Assembly (NCBI GenBank): GCA_900540895.1
Contig: UQHV01000001.1
Location: forward strand, 124,001-188,000
Direction: 5' to 3'
From: an uncultured Collinsella sp.
Lineage (GTDB): Bacteria; Actinomycetota; Coriobacteriia; Coriobacteriales; Coriobacteriaceae
DNA length: 64,000 bases
The notes under the pieces were generated by a model. It was not told the origin of the DNA. It ran no database searches and worked only from the letters and a program-made list of their open reading frames with translations. Made by a program: the position numbers and the translations under genes. This document shows, piece by piece, positions 44,401 to 52,820 of the stretch (positions are counted from its first letter, which is position 1; each line of letters begins with the position of its first letter).

Positions 44401-45267
44401 GATAAGAACAACCCCGAGAACATCATCGATGCCGCCGTGAAGCGCCAAAAGGATCGCGCGAGCGGCCAGACGTCGTTCTTCGATATGTTCGGCGACGTTG
44501 AGGGCTCGGGCTTTGAGGTGAGCGTGCCCGATCCGGACGGCCAGGAGTGGGACCGCCACCTTAAGCTGAGCCAGGAGAAGGAGGTTCTGGGCATCTATGT
44601 CTCGGACCACCCGTTGCGCCCGTTTGAGTATGCGCTAGCCAAGGCGCGCGACTTCTCGTTCTCGCAGATCGACACCGGTTACGAGGTGCAAAACCCCACG
44701 GGCGGTACCATCAACCAGGAGATTCCCGAGGGCAAGGCGCTGTGGTGGGCCGGTATGGTCTCGAGCGTGTCCAAGCGCGTGACCAAAAACGGCGACCCCA
44801 TGGGCATCGTGCAGCTCGAGGACATGGAAGGTGAGGCCACGGTCGTGGTGTTCCCCAAGACCTACAAGGAGGCCGAGGGGTACCTGTACGGCGAGGTCGA
44901 TCCCGAGACCGGCGCGCAGCTGTCCGATGCGTTTGTGCGCATTAAGGGCAAGCTTGAGCGCTCGGACCGCGGCGATCAGATCATCGCGCAGGAGATCGTG
45001 CCACTGGAGCTTAATGAGGAGAACAACAAGCCCAAGGTGTTTGAGGTCATGGTGCCCAACAGCCGCTTTAGCCAGGGCAATATGGCGCGTCTTGCCACGG
45101 TGCTTACCGCCAACCCGGGCGGCGACCGCGTGGAGATCTTTATCGAGCAGGTGGACGGGCGTGTGCTGCGTGCCGAGGTGCCGGCCAAGGTCAACGCACG
45201 CTCGATTCCGCTGTTGGCAGAGGCAAAAGCCATCGTGGGTAACCAGGGTCGCGTGACGGTGATCTAA
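41464..45267 (+). CDS. dnaE: DNA polymerase III alpha subunit
   Basis: The 1267-residue replicative polymerase of the DnaE1 type. An N-terminal PHP domain (FVHLHNHTVFSMLDG), palm motifs GPGRGSAAGAIVAYA and PDIDMDFDDERR, the fingers region, helix-hairpin-helix (GIRGVGTGVAQAI) and the C-terminal OB fold are in order. Just after GFSKGESD the usual LRRAMGKKK-type loop reads IRKPVAKKK, followed by a longer linker (to about residue 800) than in E. coli. CGGAG lies about 10 bases before the ATG. Codon use indicates strong expression. Confidence 0.96.
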   Translation: MAFVHLHNHTVFSMLDGATRIQDMVNRAVELGMPAVAITDHGYMYGVPDLALACDAVNHNTPEYKTWSHDKAFLEKDRRDELVEPDPEENPREHAQYVKDMAMWDEKGNIDELKPPLVIKPIFGCEVYFTPDETLARDHKPELYHMILLAKDQEGYVNLMQTVSEAAVQGFYYKPRVTLDNLRRHAKGMICTSACIAGIIPKYIDRGDMEGAIKWAETFRDTFDPGDFYIEIQEHGITTDNGLTDEQMDRTLIDIAKQVGVKVIATNDFHYLRREDAPVQDVIMCIGMNAKVDDPNRMRMTGSEFYMKTEEEMRAMFPYCPEACDNTLEIADKCYVELDWDSIILPRFPLLDPGETHESQFRRECEKGLRQHYGDDWATREIGGVNIKERFEYEYKVICDKGFAAYFLIVAEYVQWAKDNGIGVGPGRGSAAGAIVAYAMNITAFDPLENGLMFERFLSPQRTEMPDIDMDFDDERRLEVVEHVRQLYGPEKVTHVITYSTIKAKQAINDAARVLDYPVYMGQRLSKMVSSDPKVKLKQVLEKQPGKEDLFNPDFAEAYKKDDDARRIIDTALSIEGLTRGEGVHACAVLICRDPVNEHVPTKLDTKGGVEITQYEGHTVADMGLLKMDFLGLRTLTVISKAKANIKKNFGIDIKEEEIPFDDPEIFKLMGSGHTAGVFQVESAGMTATIKNMKPTEYKHVVALIALYRPGPLGAGMVSSYINRMNGKEPAVSYDDRLDDILGETYGTMVYQEQVMLISVEMCGFSKGESDSRIRKPVAKKKIKLLTSTVLHWEDGSDETTYDHWMNGAIKNNYTREVAQKIWDDVLEFASYAFNKSHSAGYAILVMQTAWLKAHYPHEYMAAVLTSYTGKTDKIVHYVSACRHDGIPVLSPDVNESGTEFTATKEGVRFGLAGIRGVGTGVAQAIIAEREAGGPFKTLHDFVERVDSSQANRRVIESLIKAGAFDSTGYPRRQMMHFVDKNNPENIIDAAVKRQKDRASGQTSFFDMFGDVEGSGFEVSVPDPDGQEWDRHLKLSQEKEVLGIYVSDHPLRPFEYALAKARDFSFSQIDTGYEVQNPTGGTINQEIPEGKALWWAGMVSSVSKRVTKNGDPMGIVQLEDMEGEATVVVFPKTYKEAEGYLYGEVDPETGAQLSDAFVRIKGKLERSDRGDQIIAQEIVPLELNEENNKPKVFEVMVPNSRFSQGNMARLATVLTANPGGDRVEIFIEQVDGRVLRAEVPAKVNARSIPLLAEAKAIVGNQGRVTVI

Positions 45268-45305
45268 GGGCGACCTTGCTGGTCCGCGCGAGATTGGAGG
45301 AAGTG

Positions 45306-48300
45306 ATGGCACAGGGGACGTTTGTGCAGGCGCTTCGCAAAGAGGCGGCGTTGAGCGGCACCTTTATGAAGGGGCGTTCGCTCATGCTCAACGGTGCCGT
45401 GCTGTCGTTTGAGGACTCCGGCTCGCGCTTCTCCAAAAACGTGAACATCGAGGGCTCGGTGCGCGGCTCGCGCGGCGACCTGTACAAGACGCACGTGGCG
45501 CTCGACATGGACGAGCACGAGGTTATCGACTACGACTGCGATTGCCCCGCCGCCTTCCGCTATTCCGGCATGTGCAAGCACGCCATCGCCACGGCGCTGG
45601 CGTATCTGGATGCCAGTGGCGCCGAGCCCGTCGAGGGTTTGCGCACGCCGGTCCGCACGTTTACAGTACCGCCCGCACAGTCCAAGCAGCCCACGCGCCC
45701 CGCGCCCACCGCATCTGCGGTCAACCCCAACTTTCCCTTCCCGGCGCCCGTCCCCACGAGCCCGAGCCTTGTGGCGGCGCTTTCCGATCTTTCGGACGCG
45801 CGCATGGACGAGCTCGCGGTCATGCGTCGCAAGCTCGCCGGCACCATTGACCCCGATGCGCCCAAAGCGGTGCTGGAGCCCTCGCTGGTGCCGTACTACA
45901 ATCCGCTGTTTGCCGATCGTTTTAACTGGGCGCTCGAGTTTCGCATTCGTAGCGGTTCGGTGTCCTACGTGGTTAAGGATATCGACGGCATGGCCGATGC
46001 CTATGTGCGCGGCGGTACGTTCTCCTATGGCAAGAAGCTTACGTTTGCCCATGTGCCCGAGGCTTTCGATGACGTGTCGACAAAGCTGCTCGACTTTATC
46101 GCAATGACGGTCGCCTACCTAGGCGATATTACGAGCCCGCGCTCGGCGTCGTATGACTTTGTCCGCAACGGTTTTGTCGCCGAGCGTCAGTTGCCGGTAT
46201 CCGAGCATTCCATCGTGTCCGTGCTGGACCTGCTGCGCGGCAGGACCATGTCCTTTGAGCCTGCTTGGTCGCGGGGAACGACGACGCATCGCGCCTACGA
46301 GGTGGCAGTCGAGCCGTCGCCGCAGGGGGAGGGCGAAGTCCCGGCTAAGCGCCCGCCGCTCCTTGCCGCCAAGATTGCACCGGCGGCGGGAGGCAGCTAC
46401 GACTTGCGCCTGCCGGCCGATACGTACTGCTTTGTCGCAGGCGACGCAGCCTATCTGGTCGATACGCGCCGCGCGCGCCGTACCGACACGGCGTTTGCCC
46501 AGCATGCGGCGCCGTTCCTATCGCACTTGTTGCCCTGCCGCACGCCGGTCCATATCGCCGCCGACCACGTGGGCGAGTTCTGCCGCATGGCGCTGCCGAT
46601 CTTGCGCGACTACACCGACCTGACCGCTCCCGCCGTACTTGACGCCGTGGCGCCCGAGCCGAGTTTTGCCATGGCGATTGGCGTCGACGATGGCCTTGTG
46701 ACCTGCAAGATTACGGTGGCCTACGGCGATTGGTCGGCAGATCTCTTTAGTCTTGGTGCTCCGGGCAGTCCTTTCGAAGAGCAACGCCCCGGCGTTCCGC
46801 CCCGCGATACGGTGGCGGAGTTTCGCGTTATGGACACGGCGGCTCTGTATTTCGACTTTTACGAGGGTGGCCTGGCGTTTGAGGAGCGCGATGACGAGAG
46901 CCTGTTCCACTTGCTGACCGAGGGCCTGTCTGCCCTGTCCGAGCTGGGCGAGGTCATGCTCAGCGACCGCCTGCGCCAGATTTCGGTCCGCCCTGCGCCC
47001 AAGCTCTCGGTGCGCGCCACCGTCAAGAGCAACTTGCTCGACGTCGAGCTGGGTGCGAGCGGGCTTTCGGCGGCCGACCTTGCCATCTATCTGGACTCGT
47101 ATAAGCGCCACCAGACGTTCGCGCGCCTTACGTCCGGCGACATCGTTCGCCTGGATGAAGGTGCCCGCGCTGCGTTTGGCCTTGCTGAGGACTTGGGCGT
47201 CGATGCCGTCGACCTGCTCGACGGCGTGTCGCTTCCCGCGTCGAGTACTCTTTTTGTCGACAGCATGCTCGCGCGCACGCCTGCGCTCGAGGCCGATCGT
47301 GACGCTGCATTCCGTCGCACCGTCGAACGCTTGGATACGCTCGGCAAGATGGACTTTACGGTACCCGCCTCGCTCAAGGCCACGCTGCGTGGCTACCAGG
47401 TCGACGGCTATCAGTGGCTTGGCTCGCTCGAGCACCTGGGCCTTGGCGGCATCTTGGCCGACGATATGGGCCTGGGCAAAACGCTGCAGATGATCGTGCA
47501 CATTCTAGCGCGCGTGGAGGCGGGGGATACCAAGCCCACGCTTGTGGTGTGCCCCGCGTCGCTCGTGTACAACTGGACTGCCGAGCTGGAGCGCTTTGCC
47601 CCCTCGCTTGATGTGTGCGCCATCGTGGGCGCCAAGGCGCAGCGCCGCGTGCAGATTGCCGGCGTGGCCGAGCATAACGTGGTCGTGACGTCGTATGACC
47701 TCATGCGCCGCGACATCGACGAATACGTCGAGCAGGACTTTGCCCGCGTGGTGCTCGACGAAGCCCAGTACATTAAAAACCCACTCACCCAGGTGGCCCG
47801 CGCTGCCAAGCGCCTGCCGGCCGGCGTGCGCTTTGCTCTGACGGGCACGCCCATTGAAAACCGCTTGTCCGAGCTCTGGAGCATCTTCGACTTTTTGATG
47901 CCGGGCCTTCTGGGCACGCGCGACTCATTTGCCAAGCGCTTTGAGAGTCCCGTCGAGCATGCCGAGGGCGATAGTGCCGCTCGTCTGCAGGCGCTCGTAT
48001 CGCCGTTTGTGCTGCGTCGCGTTAAGGAAGACGTGGTGGCCGACCTGCCCGAGAAAATCGAGGATACGGTGATGGCGCAGCTCACCGGCGAACAGCGCAA
48101 GCTTTACCTGGCCAACCAAGACCGCATCGCCCAGCAAGTGCAGCACCGCGAGGCCGGGGAGTTTAAGAAAGACAAGCTCAAGGTACTTGCCGAGCTCACC
48201 AAGCTGCGTCAGATTTGCTGCGACCCGCATCTGCACTATGCGGACTACAAGGCGGGAAGCGCCAAGCTCGATACATGCATGGAGCTCGTCCACGGAGCAC

Positions 48301-48779
48301 TCGACGGCGGTCACCGTATCTTGCTGTTCAGCCAATTTACGGGCATGCTCGATATCATCGGCAAGCGCCTGGCCAAGGAAGACATCGCCTTCCTTAAACT
48401 CACGGGCGCATCGTCCAAGGAGAGCCGCGCCAAGATGGTTGCGCAGTTCCAGGTGGGCGAGGTGCCGGTGTTCTTGATTTCGCTCAAGGCGGGCGGCGTG
48501 GGCCTTAATTTGACGGCTGCCGACGTGGTCATCCACTACGACCCGTGGTGGAACGTGGCGGCGCAGGACCAGGCGACCGACCGCGCCCACCGCATTGGCC
48601 AGCAGCACACCGTGACCGTGTACAAGCTCATCGCTAAGGACACGATCGAGGAACGCATTATGCAGATGCAGGAATTCAAGCGCGACCTGGTCAACAGCGT
48701 GCTCGGCGGCGACGGCATCTCGTCGGCGCTGTTTACCCGCGAGGATGTTCTGGCGCTGCTCGGTGGCGACGGTCGCTAG
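45306..48779 (+). CDS. SWIM-domain SNF2-family helicase
   Basis: A 1157-residue Swi2/Snf2 ATPase. Residues about 60-90 hold a SWIM zinc finger (DCDCPAAFRYSGMCKH). A long middle part without clear motifs follows, then the SNF2 ATPase: DDMGLGKTLQ, DEAQYIKN, LTGTPIENRL, and the helicase C half with LFSQFTGMLDII and DRAHRIGQ. Bacterial members of this type (RapA-like or Snf2 with SWIM) are thought to remodel nucleoprotein complexes; specific role unknown. The ATG has GGAGGAAG upstream, 38 bases after dnaE, so the two may be co-transcribed. A hairpin (48803-48838) follows the gene. Confidence 0.92.
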   Translation: MAQGTFVQALRKEAALSGTFMKGRSLMLNGAVLSFEDSGSRFSKNVNIEGSVRGSRGDLYKTHVALDMDEHEVIDYDCDCPAAFRYSGMCKHAIATALAYLDASGAEPVEGLRTPVRTFTVPPAQSKQPTRPAPTASAVNPNFPFPAPVPTSPSLVAALSDLSDARMDELAVMRRKLAGTIDPDAPKAVLEPSLVPYYNPLFADRFNWALEFRIRSGSVSYVVKDIDGMADAYVRGGTFSYGKKLTFAHVPEAFDDVSTKLLDFIAMTVAYLGDITSPRSASYDFVRNGFVAERQLPVSEHSIVSVLDLLRGRTMSFEPAWSRGTTTHRAYEVAVEPSPQGEGEVPAKRPPLLAAKIAPAAGGSYDLRLPADTYCFVAGDAAYLVDTRRARRTDTAFAQHAAPFLSHLLPCRTPVHIAADHVGEFCRMALPILRDYTDLTAPAVLDAVAPEPSFAMAIGVDDGLVTCKITVAYGDWSADLFSLGAPGSPFEEQRPGVPPRDTVAEFRVMDTAALYFDFYEGGLAFEERDDESLFHLLTEGLSALSELGEVMLSDRLRQISVRPAPKLSVRATVKSNLLDVELGASGLSAADLAIYLDSYKRHQTFARLTSGDIVRLDEGARAAFGLAEDLGVDAVDLLDGVSLPASSTLFVDSMLARTPALEADRDAAFRRTVERLDTLGKMDFTVPASLKATLRGYQVDGYQWLGSLEHLGLGGILADDMGLGKTLQMIVHILARVEAGDTKPTLVVCPASLVYNWTAELERFAPSLDVCAIVGAKAQRRVQIAGVAEHNVVVTSYDLMRRDIDEYVEQDFARVVLDEAQYIKNPLTQVARAAKRLPAGVRFALTGTPIENRLSELWSIFDFLMPGLLGTRDSFAKRFESPVEHAEGDSAARLQALVSPFVLRRVKEDVVADLPEKIEDTVMAQLTGEQRKLYLANQDRIAQQVQHREAGEFKKDKLKVLAELTKLRQICCDPHLHYADYKAGSAKLDTCMELVHGALDGGHRILLFSQFTGMLDIIGKRLAKEDIAFLKLTGASSKESRAKMVAQFQVGEVPVFLISLKAGGVGLNLTAADVVIHYDPWWNVAAQDQATDRAHRIGQQHTVTVYKLIAKDTIEERIMQMQEFKRDLVNSVLGGDGISSALFTREDVLALLGGDGR

Positions 48780-48801
48780 CTTCGCGCGGGATGAGGCTGC
48801 C

Positions 48802-48839
48802 GGGTCGGGCCAGGTCATCGATTCGTCCTGACCCGACCG
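48802..48839 (+). terminator. Possible terminator hairpin after the SNF2 gene
   Basis: GGTCGGGCCAGG and CCTGACCCGACC pair with one mismatch around a 12-base loop. No T-run follows, so termination is uncertain. Confidence 0.4.
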
Positions 48840-48944
48840 CTTGCCTCGCCCGTTATGTGTTCATTTGCAACGCCGTGGATGGTTCGTCTGCCTTTGGGCA
48901 TAAGAAGCATCAGGAATATTGGCGCATCAGCAAAGGAGAACATC

Positions 48945-49307
48945 ATGGCGAAATTCTTTAAGGACTCCGACGGCAAGCTCGTTGCCGCCCTTGGCGACGG
49001 CGTTGCGACCCCTGCCGGCTGCACGGAGCTGACGGCGAACACCGAGGATGCGGCGCACGAGAAGCATGTGCCTGTTGTCGAAATCGAGCGCGATGGTCAC
49101 GTCATTCGCGCGCGCGTGGGCTCGACGGAGCACCCCATGCTGCCCGAGCACTACATCGAGTGGATTGCGCTTGAGGCCGAGGGCCGCCTGGAGGTCCATT
49201 ACCTTGAGCCCGGCATGAAGCCCACGACGTTTTTCGCTGGCGGCTCCAAGACCGGTACCGTCTATGCCTACTGCAACCTGCATGGGCTGTGGTCCGCGAC
49301 GTTCTAG
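48945..49307 (+). CDS. Superoxide reductase lacking the rubredoxin-like iron centre
   Basis: A 120-residue desulfoferrodoxin/neelaredoxin-type superoxide reductase, which reduces superoxide to hydrogen peroxide without forming oxygen, a typical anaerobe defence. The active-site iron ligands are all present: H41 (in the E-K-H triplet), H63 and H69 (TEHPMLPEHY), C110 and H113 (YCNLHGLW). The N-terminal region aligns with the desulforedoxin domain of desulfoferrodoxin (MAKFFKDSDGKL) but has lost three of its four cysteines, only C26 remaining. AAAGGAG precedes the ATG. It forms a single-gene unit ending in a terminator. Confidence 0.9.
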   Translation: MAKFFKDSDGKLVAALGDGVATPAGCTELTANTEDAAHEKHVPVVEIERDGHVIRARVGSTEHPMLPEHYIEWIALEAEGRLEVHYLEPGMKPTTFFAGGSKTGTVYAYCNLHGLWSATF

Positions 49308-49353
49308 GAGCGCGCCCCCGCTCGGGGTATCATAGCTAGCATATGCACATGCG

Positions 49354-49385
49354 AGCGCCGGCTGCATTATGCGGCCGGCGCTTTT
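49354..49385 (+). terminator. Rho-independent terminator
   Basis: AGCGCCGGC and GCCGGCGCT pair around an 11-base loop, followed by TTT. Confidence 0.8.
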
Positions 49386-49424
49386 ACTACGAAAACGACG
49401 ATTTACGACGGAAAGGGCTGGGCC

Positions 49425-51398
49425 ATGAAGCTCGCACTTGCACAGATCGATATGCGCCTGGGTGATATTGAGGGCATTTGCGGCCGCATCGAGGACCAGG
49501 CTCGCCTGGCACATGAGCGCGGGGCGCGCGTACTGTGCGTCCCGGCTCCGCTCTTTATGGGCGCTCTGCCCGGCGGCCTGGTGGGCACTGCCGACTTTGA
49601 GCACGACATGCTGACAGGCCTGACCGGTGTTGCCGAGCGTATCCAAGAGCTCGATATGGTCTGCATCGTGCCCGCGGCGGTTTCGTTTGAGGGCCAGCCC
49701 CTGCTCGACTACATGATGCTTAAGGATGGTCGCGTGGTGCCTGCGCGCGCAAGTATTGCCCTGCAGCGTGGCGAGAGCAACGACGCGCGTTGGGCGCCTC
49801 CGGTGTTTGACGTGGACGGCGTGCGTATCGCCGTGGTGTTTGACCTGGACCGCGAGCTCGAGATGCTGCCGACCGGTGTCGACCTCATTACCTATTTCCA
49901 GTTTAACGCGTTTGACATGACCGATCGCGAGACCGCCGCCGTCGCCGCCGTGCGCAGCGGTGCCTACCGCAAGATCGCCTCCAAGCGCAGCGTGTGGTTT
50001 GCCTGCATGGCTCCGGTCGGCGCCTATGACGAGTCGGTGTATACCGGTGGGTCGTTTGTGCTCGACGATTGCGGTCGCGTGGTGGCCCAGGCGCCGTGCT
50101 TTGAGGAGAGCCTGCTGGTTCAGGAGATTCAGCGCGGCGTGATGCTCGATGCTCTGGAGGACCATGAGCTGCCCCAGTTTCGCTCCGAGGAGTGGCTGTG
50201 GCAGGCGCTGGTGCTTGCCGTGCGCGACAATGCCCGCGCCCGCGGTGCGTCGCGTGCCGTGGTGGCGCTCGAGGGCGATTTGCCGTCGTCCCTGTTGGCA
50301 GCGCTTGCCGTCGATGCCTTGGGTCCTCGTAACGTAATTGGCTTAGTGCTGGGGCGCAACCGCATCTTTACGCCGGCGCAGGAGGAGGCCGAGGCCGCCC
50401 GCTGTTCTGCTGTTCGCTCAATTGCTGAGTGTCTGCACATTCGCACCGTCGAGCGCGATGCGCCGGATGCGGAGCGCGTGCTCGACCGCGACGTGTCGGC
50501 GGGCGATGCCGAGCGCCTGCGTTCGCGCGCGCTGGGCCTGATGCTCGAGGATACGGCGCTCGAGCTGGGCGCCATGGCGTTGAGCCCGCTTTCCAAGACT
50601 GAGTATGCACTGGCGGCGCCCGCGCTGTCCGGCGGCTACCAGGGCGATTTTGCGCCCTTTGGCGACGTGTATCTGTCGACGCTCGAGTTTGTGGCACGCG
50701 TGCGCAACCGCACCTCGGCCGTGGTGCCCCAAGAGCTCGTGACGCTCAACGCGGTAGAGGATTGCATGGATCGCGTGCTGGCGCAGGCACTCTCGGCGCT
50801 CGCCGGCCCGGTTGATATGCTCGATCGCGCGGCGCAGCTGCTGGGCGGGCTTGAGCCGGGCGAGGTCGATGGTGCGCTCGAGTCGCACGTGGACCGCAAC
50901 CGCCCCTTTGATGACATCCCGATGGCCGCCGCCAAGCCCGAGGCCTGCTCGCTGCTGCTGATGCTCGTGCGCCAAGGTGAGGCTGCTCGTCGCATGCTAC
51001 CGACGGCGCCGATCGTTTCGGCCCGTTCGTTTGCCGAACGCGCCTGGCCGTACATGCTTGCGTGGTCCGATCTGGGGCTCAACGGTAAGGAGCGCATGGC
51101 GGTTGATTCGCTGGCGCGCGCCGAGGTGCGCCGTTTTGCCGACGACGATACGAGTGACCGTATGCGCGGCGAGATGATGGGCTTATTAGGCGAGCTGTTG
51201 GGTATTTCGCCCGAGCAGATGGAAGAGCTGCGCTCCGAGGACGGTCAGCGTCGTTTGCATGAGGGTATGAAGAAGTTTGAGGGCGAGGTCCAGGACGCCA
51301 TCGATAAGATGATGGGCGGCCAGGGTGGACCGCAGGGAGGTCCGATGCCGCACCCGCCGGTTGATCCCCGACAGTTCCCATTCTTCTCGCAGAACTAA
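49425..51398 (+). CDS. NAD-synthetase-like protein with degenerate active sites
   Basis: A 657-residue protein with the overall plan of glutamine-dependent NAD synthetase: nitrilase-like domain (1-250), NAD-synthase domain (about 265-490) and a Gly/Pro/Gln-rich tail. Homology is clear in LLAALAVDALGPRNVIG and FAPFGDVYLSTLE. The catalytic residues are not conserved: the nitrilase Glu position reads A41 (VPAPLFMG), the Lys region is ARASIAL and the Cys region VVFDLDRE. The ATP-binding SGGxDSS reads EGDLPSS (283-289), and the TGNKSE loop reads LSPLSKTE. The gene is intact with a ribosome site (GAAAGG), so it is maintained, probably as a regulator or scaffold rather than an enzyme. Confidence 0.78.
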   Translation: MKLALAQIDMRLGDIEGICGRIEDQARLAHERGARVLCVPAPLFMGALPGGLVGTADFEHDMLTGLTGVAERIQELDMVCIVPAAVSFEGQPLLDYMMLKDGRVVPARASIALQRGESNDARWAPPVFDVDGVRIAVVFDLDRELEMLPTGVDLITYFQFNAFDMTDRETAAVAAVRSGAYRKIASKRSVWFACMAPVGAYDESVYTGGSFVLDDCGRVVAQAPCFEESLLVQEIQRGVMLDALEDHELPQFRSEEWLWQALVLAVRDNARARGASRAVVALEGDLPSSLLAALAVDALGPRNVIGLVLGRNRIFTPAQEEAEAARCSAVRSIAECLHIRTVERDAPDAERVLDRDVSAGDAERLRSRALGLMLEDTALELGAMALSPLSKTEYALAAPALSGGYQGDFAPFGDVYLSTLEFVARVRNRTSAVVPQELVTLNAVEDCMDRVLAQALSALAGPVDMLDRAAQLLGGLEPGEVDGALESHVDRNRPFDDIPMAAAKPEACSLLLMLVRQGEAARRMLPTAPIVSARSFAERAWPYMLAWSDLGLNGKERMAVDSLARAEVRRFADDDTSDRMRGEMMGLLGELLGISPEQMEELRSEDGQRRLHEGMKKFEGEVQDAIDKMMGGQGGPQGGPMPHPPVDPRQFPFFSQN

Positions 51399-51401
51399 AA
51401 A

Positions 51402-51431
51402 GGTTACGCGGTTTTGCCAAACCGCGTAACG
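51402..51431 (+). terminator. Hairpin after the NAD-synthetase-like gene
   Basis: GGTTACGCGGTTT and AAACCGCGTAAC form a strong stem right after the stop codon. There is no T-run after it, so it may work as a weak or factor-assisted terminator. Confidence 0.5.
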
Positions 51432-51443
51432 AGTCGACGCTGC

Positions 51444-51542
51444 GCGAGCCCCTGCCGGGCAATCTGCCGCTCAAACCGTCGCTTGCGTACAGAAGTACGC
51501 GGCACTCCTCTTTCGCGACACCTTGCCACGGCAGGGACTCGC
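51444..51542 (+). repeat. Structured repeat, family 6, upstream of ruvC
   Basis: Outer arms GCGAGCCCCTGCCG (51444-51457) and CGGCAGGGACTCGC (51529-51542), inner arms GCGTAC and GTACGC (51485-51500), then CGGCACTCCTCTTTC. The inner core closely matches the element between copA and copZ (9771-9842); the outer arms differ in sequence but not in design. Confidence 0.75.
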
Positions 51543-51678
51543 TCGCTGGCGTATGTTCAACCTGCGATTCAACCTTGCTTGGCTTATGCTTCCCAGGTTG
51601 TGTTATTCTAGAACAGACGTTCGTGAATGGTGCGCGGGGCCTTGTCTTGTGCTGTACTTGTGACGAGGGGAGGTCGGC

Positions 51679-52200
51679 TTGGTTATCTTGGGTATCGACC
51701 CCGGTTTGGCCCATACGGGCTGGGGGATTATCGAGGAGCGGCGTGGCGAGGTTCGTTGCCGTGCCTACGGTTGTATCGAGACCAGCGCGGGCAGCCCGCT
51801 CGCGGTGCGCCTGTCGCATATCGCCCGCGACCTCAAGGGTGTCGTGGAGCGCTACCGCCCCGATACCGCCGCCATCGAGAGCATCTATTTTGGCGCCAAC
51901 GTTCGCTCGGCCATTCCTACGGCGCATGCCCGCGGTGCTGCACTCGTGGCGCTTTCGGAATGCGCGCTCGAGATCGGCGAGTACACGCCTATGCAGATCA
52001 AGCAGGCTGTGGTGGGCACCGGTGCCGCAGATAAGCGGCAGGTCGCCTACATGGTGCGCACGCTCACGCAGCTCGATCACGACCCGCATCCCGACCATGC
52101 CGCCGATGCTCTGGCCTGCGCTATCTGCCACGTTAACCTCAGCCGCACCCGGGCGCTTACCGGCGGCGAGTTCTATCAACAGAGAGGAACCGGATACTGA
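51679..52200 (+). CDS. ruvC: Holliday junction resolvase RuvC
   Basis: A 173-residue endonuclease that cuts Holliday junctions. D7 in GIDPGLAHTGWG, E66 in AIESIYF, and the C-terminal acidic pair in PDHAADALACA are in place. The start is a TTG at 51679 with GGGGAGG 5 bases upstream; no ATG fits. The stop overlaps the ruvA start by one base, so the three ruv genes are translated together. Confidence 0.95.
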   Translation: MVILGIDPGLAHTGWGIIEERRGEVRCRAYGCIETSAGSPLAVRLSHIARDLKGVVERYRPDTAAIESIYFGANVRSAIPTAHARGAALVALSECALEIGEYTPMQIKQAVVGTGAADKRQVAYMVRTLTQLDHDPHPDHAADALACAICHVNLSRTRALTGGEFYQQRGTGY

Positions 52201-52820
52201 TGATTTCCCAGCTCCATGGAACGCTTGTCGAGGCCACGATGAGCTCGGCCGTCGTCGATGTATCGGGCGTGGGCTTTGAGCTTGGTATTTCGGGCAGCAC
52301 TGCCGCCACGCTGCCTACGCCCGGCGGCGAGGTACGCCTTTATACCCGTATGCAGGTGCGCGAGGACGCCATGACGCTCTTTGGTTTTGCCTCCAAGGAC
52401 GAGCGCACGATGTTTGATCGGCTCGTGTCCGTCTCGGGCGTCGGTCCGCGCCTGGCGCTCGCCGTGCTCTCCACCTATACCGTGGGGCAGCTGTATTCCC
52501 TGGTAATGGCCGAGGATGACAAGGGCATGGCCAAGGTGCCCGGTGTGGGCAAAAAGACAGCGCAGCGCCTCATCTTGGAACTCAAGAGCACCTTTGCCAA
52601 GGACAAGGGCTTTGTGCCGGTCGACGTGATTCCCGGCCAGATTGCGATGCCGGTTCCCGCCGCCACTCCTTCGGTGATCGATGACGCCCGTGCGGCGCTC
52701 CTTTCCATGGGCTTTAGCCCGCAGGAGACCGATGTTGCCCTGAGCGGGTATGATGGGCAGGATATGCGTGTCGAGGACCTCCTCGGCGCTGCGCTTAAGC
52801 GACTCGGAATGGATGCGTGA
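52200..52820 (+). CDS. ruvA: Holliday junction branch migration subunit RuvA
   Basis: A 206-residue DNA-binding subunit that holds the junction while RuvB drives branch migration. N-terminal OB fold (MISQLHGTLVEAT), two helix-hairpin-helix stretches (VSGVGPRLALAVLS and VPGVGKKTAQRLILELK), and a small C-terminal RuvB-binding domain are visible. It overlaps ruvC and ruvB by one base at each end. Confidence 0.96.
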   Translation: MISQLHGTLVEATMSSAVVDVSGVGFELGISGSTAATLPTPGGEVRLYTRMQVREDAMTLFGFASKDERTMFDRLVSVSGVGPRLALAVLSTYTVGQLYSLVMAEDDKGMAKVPGVGKKTAQRLILELKSTFAKDKGFVPVDVIPGQIAMPVPAATPSVIDDARAALLSMGFSPQETDVALSGYDGQDMRVEDLLGAALKRLGMDA

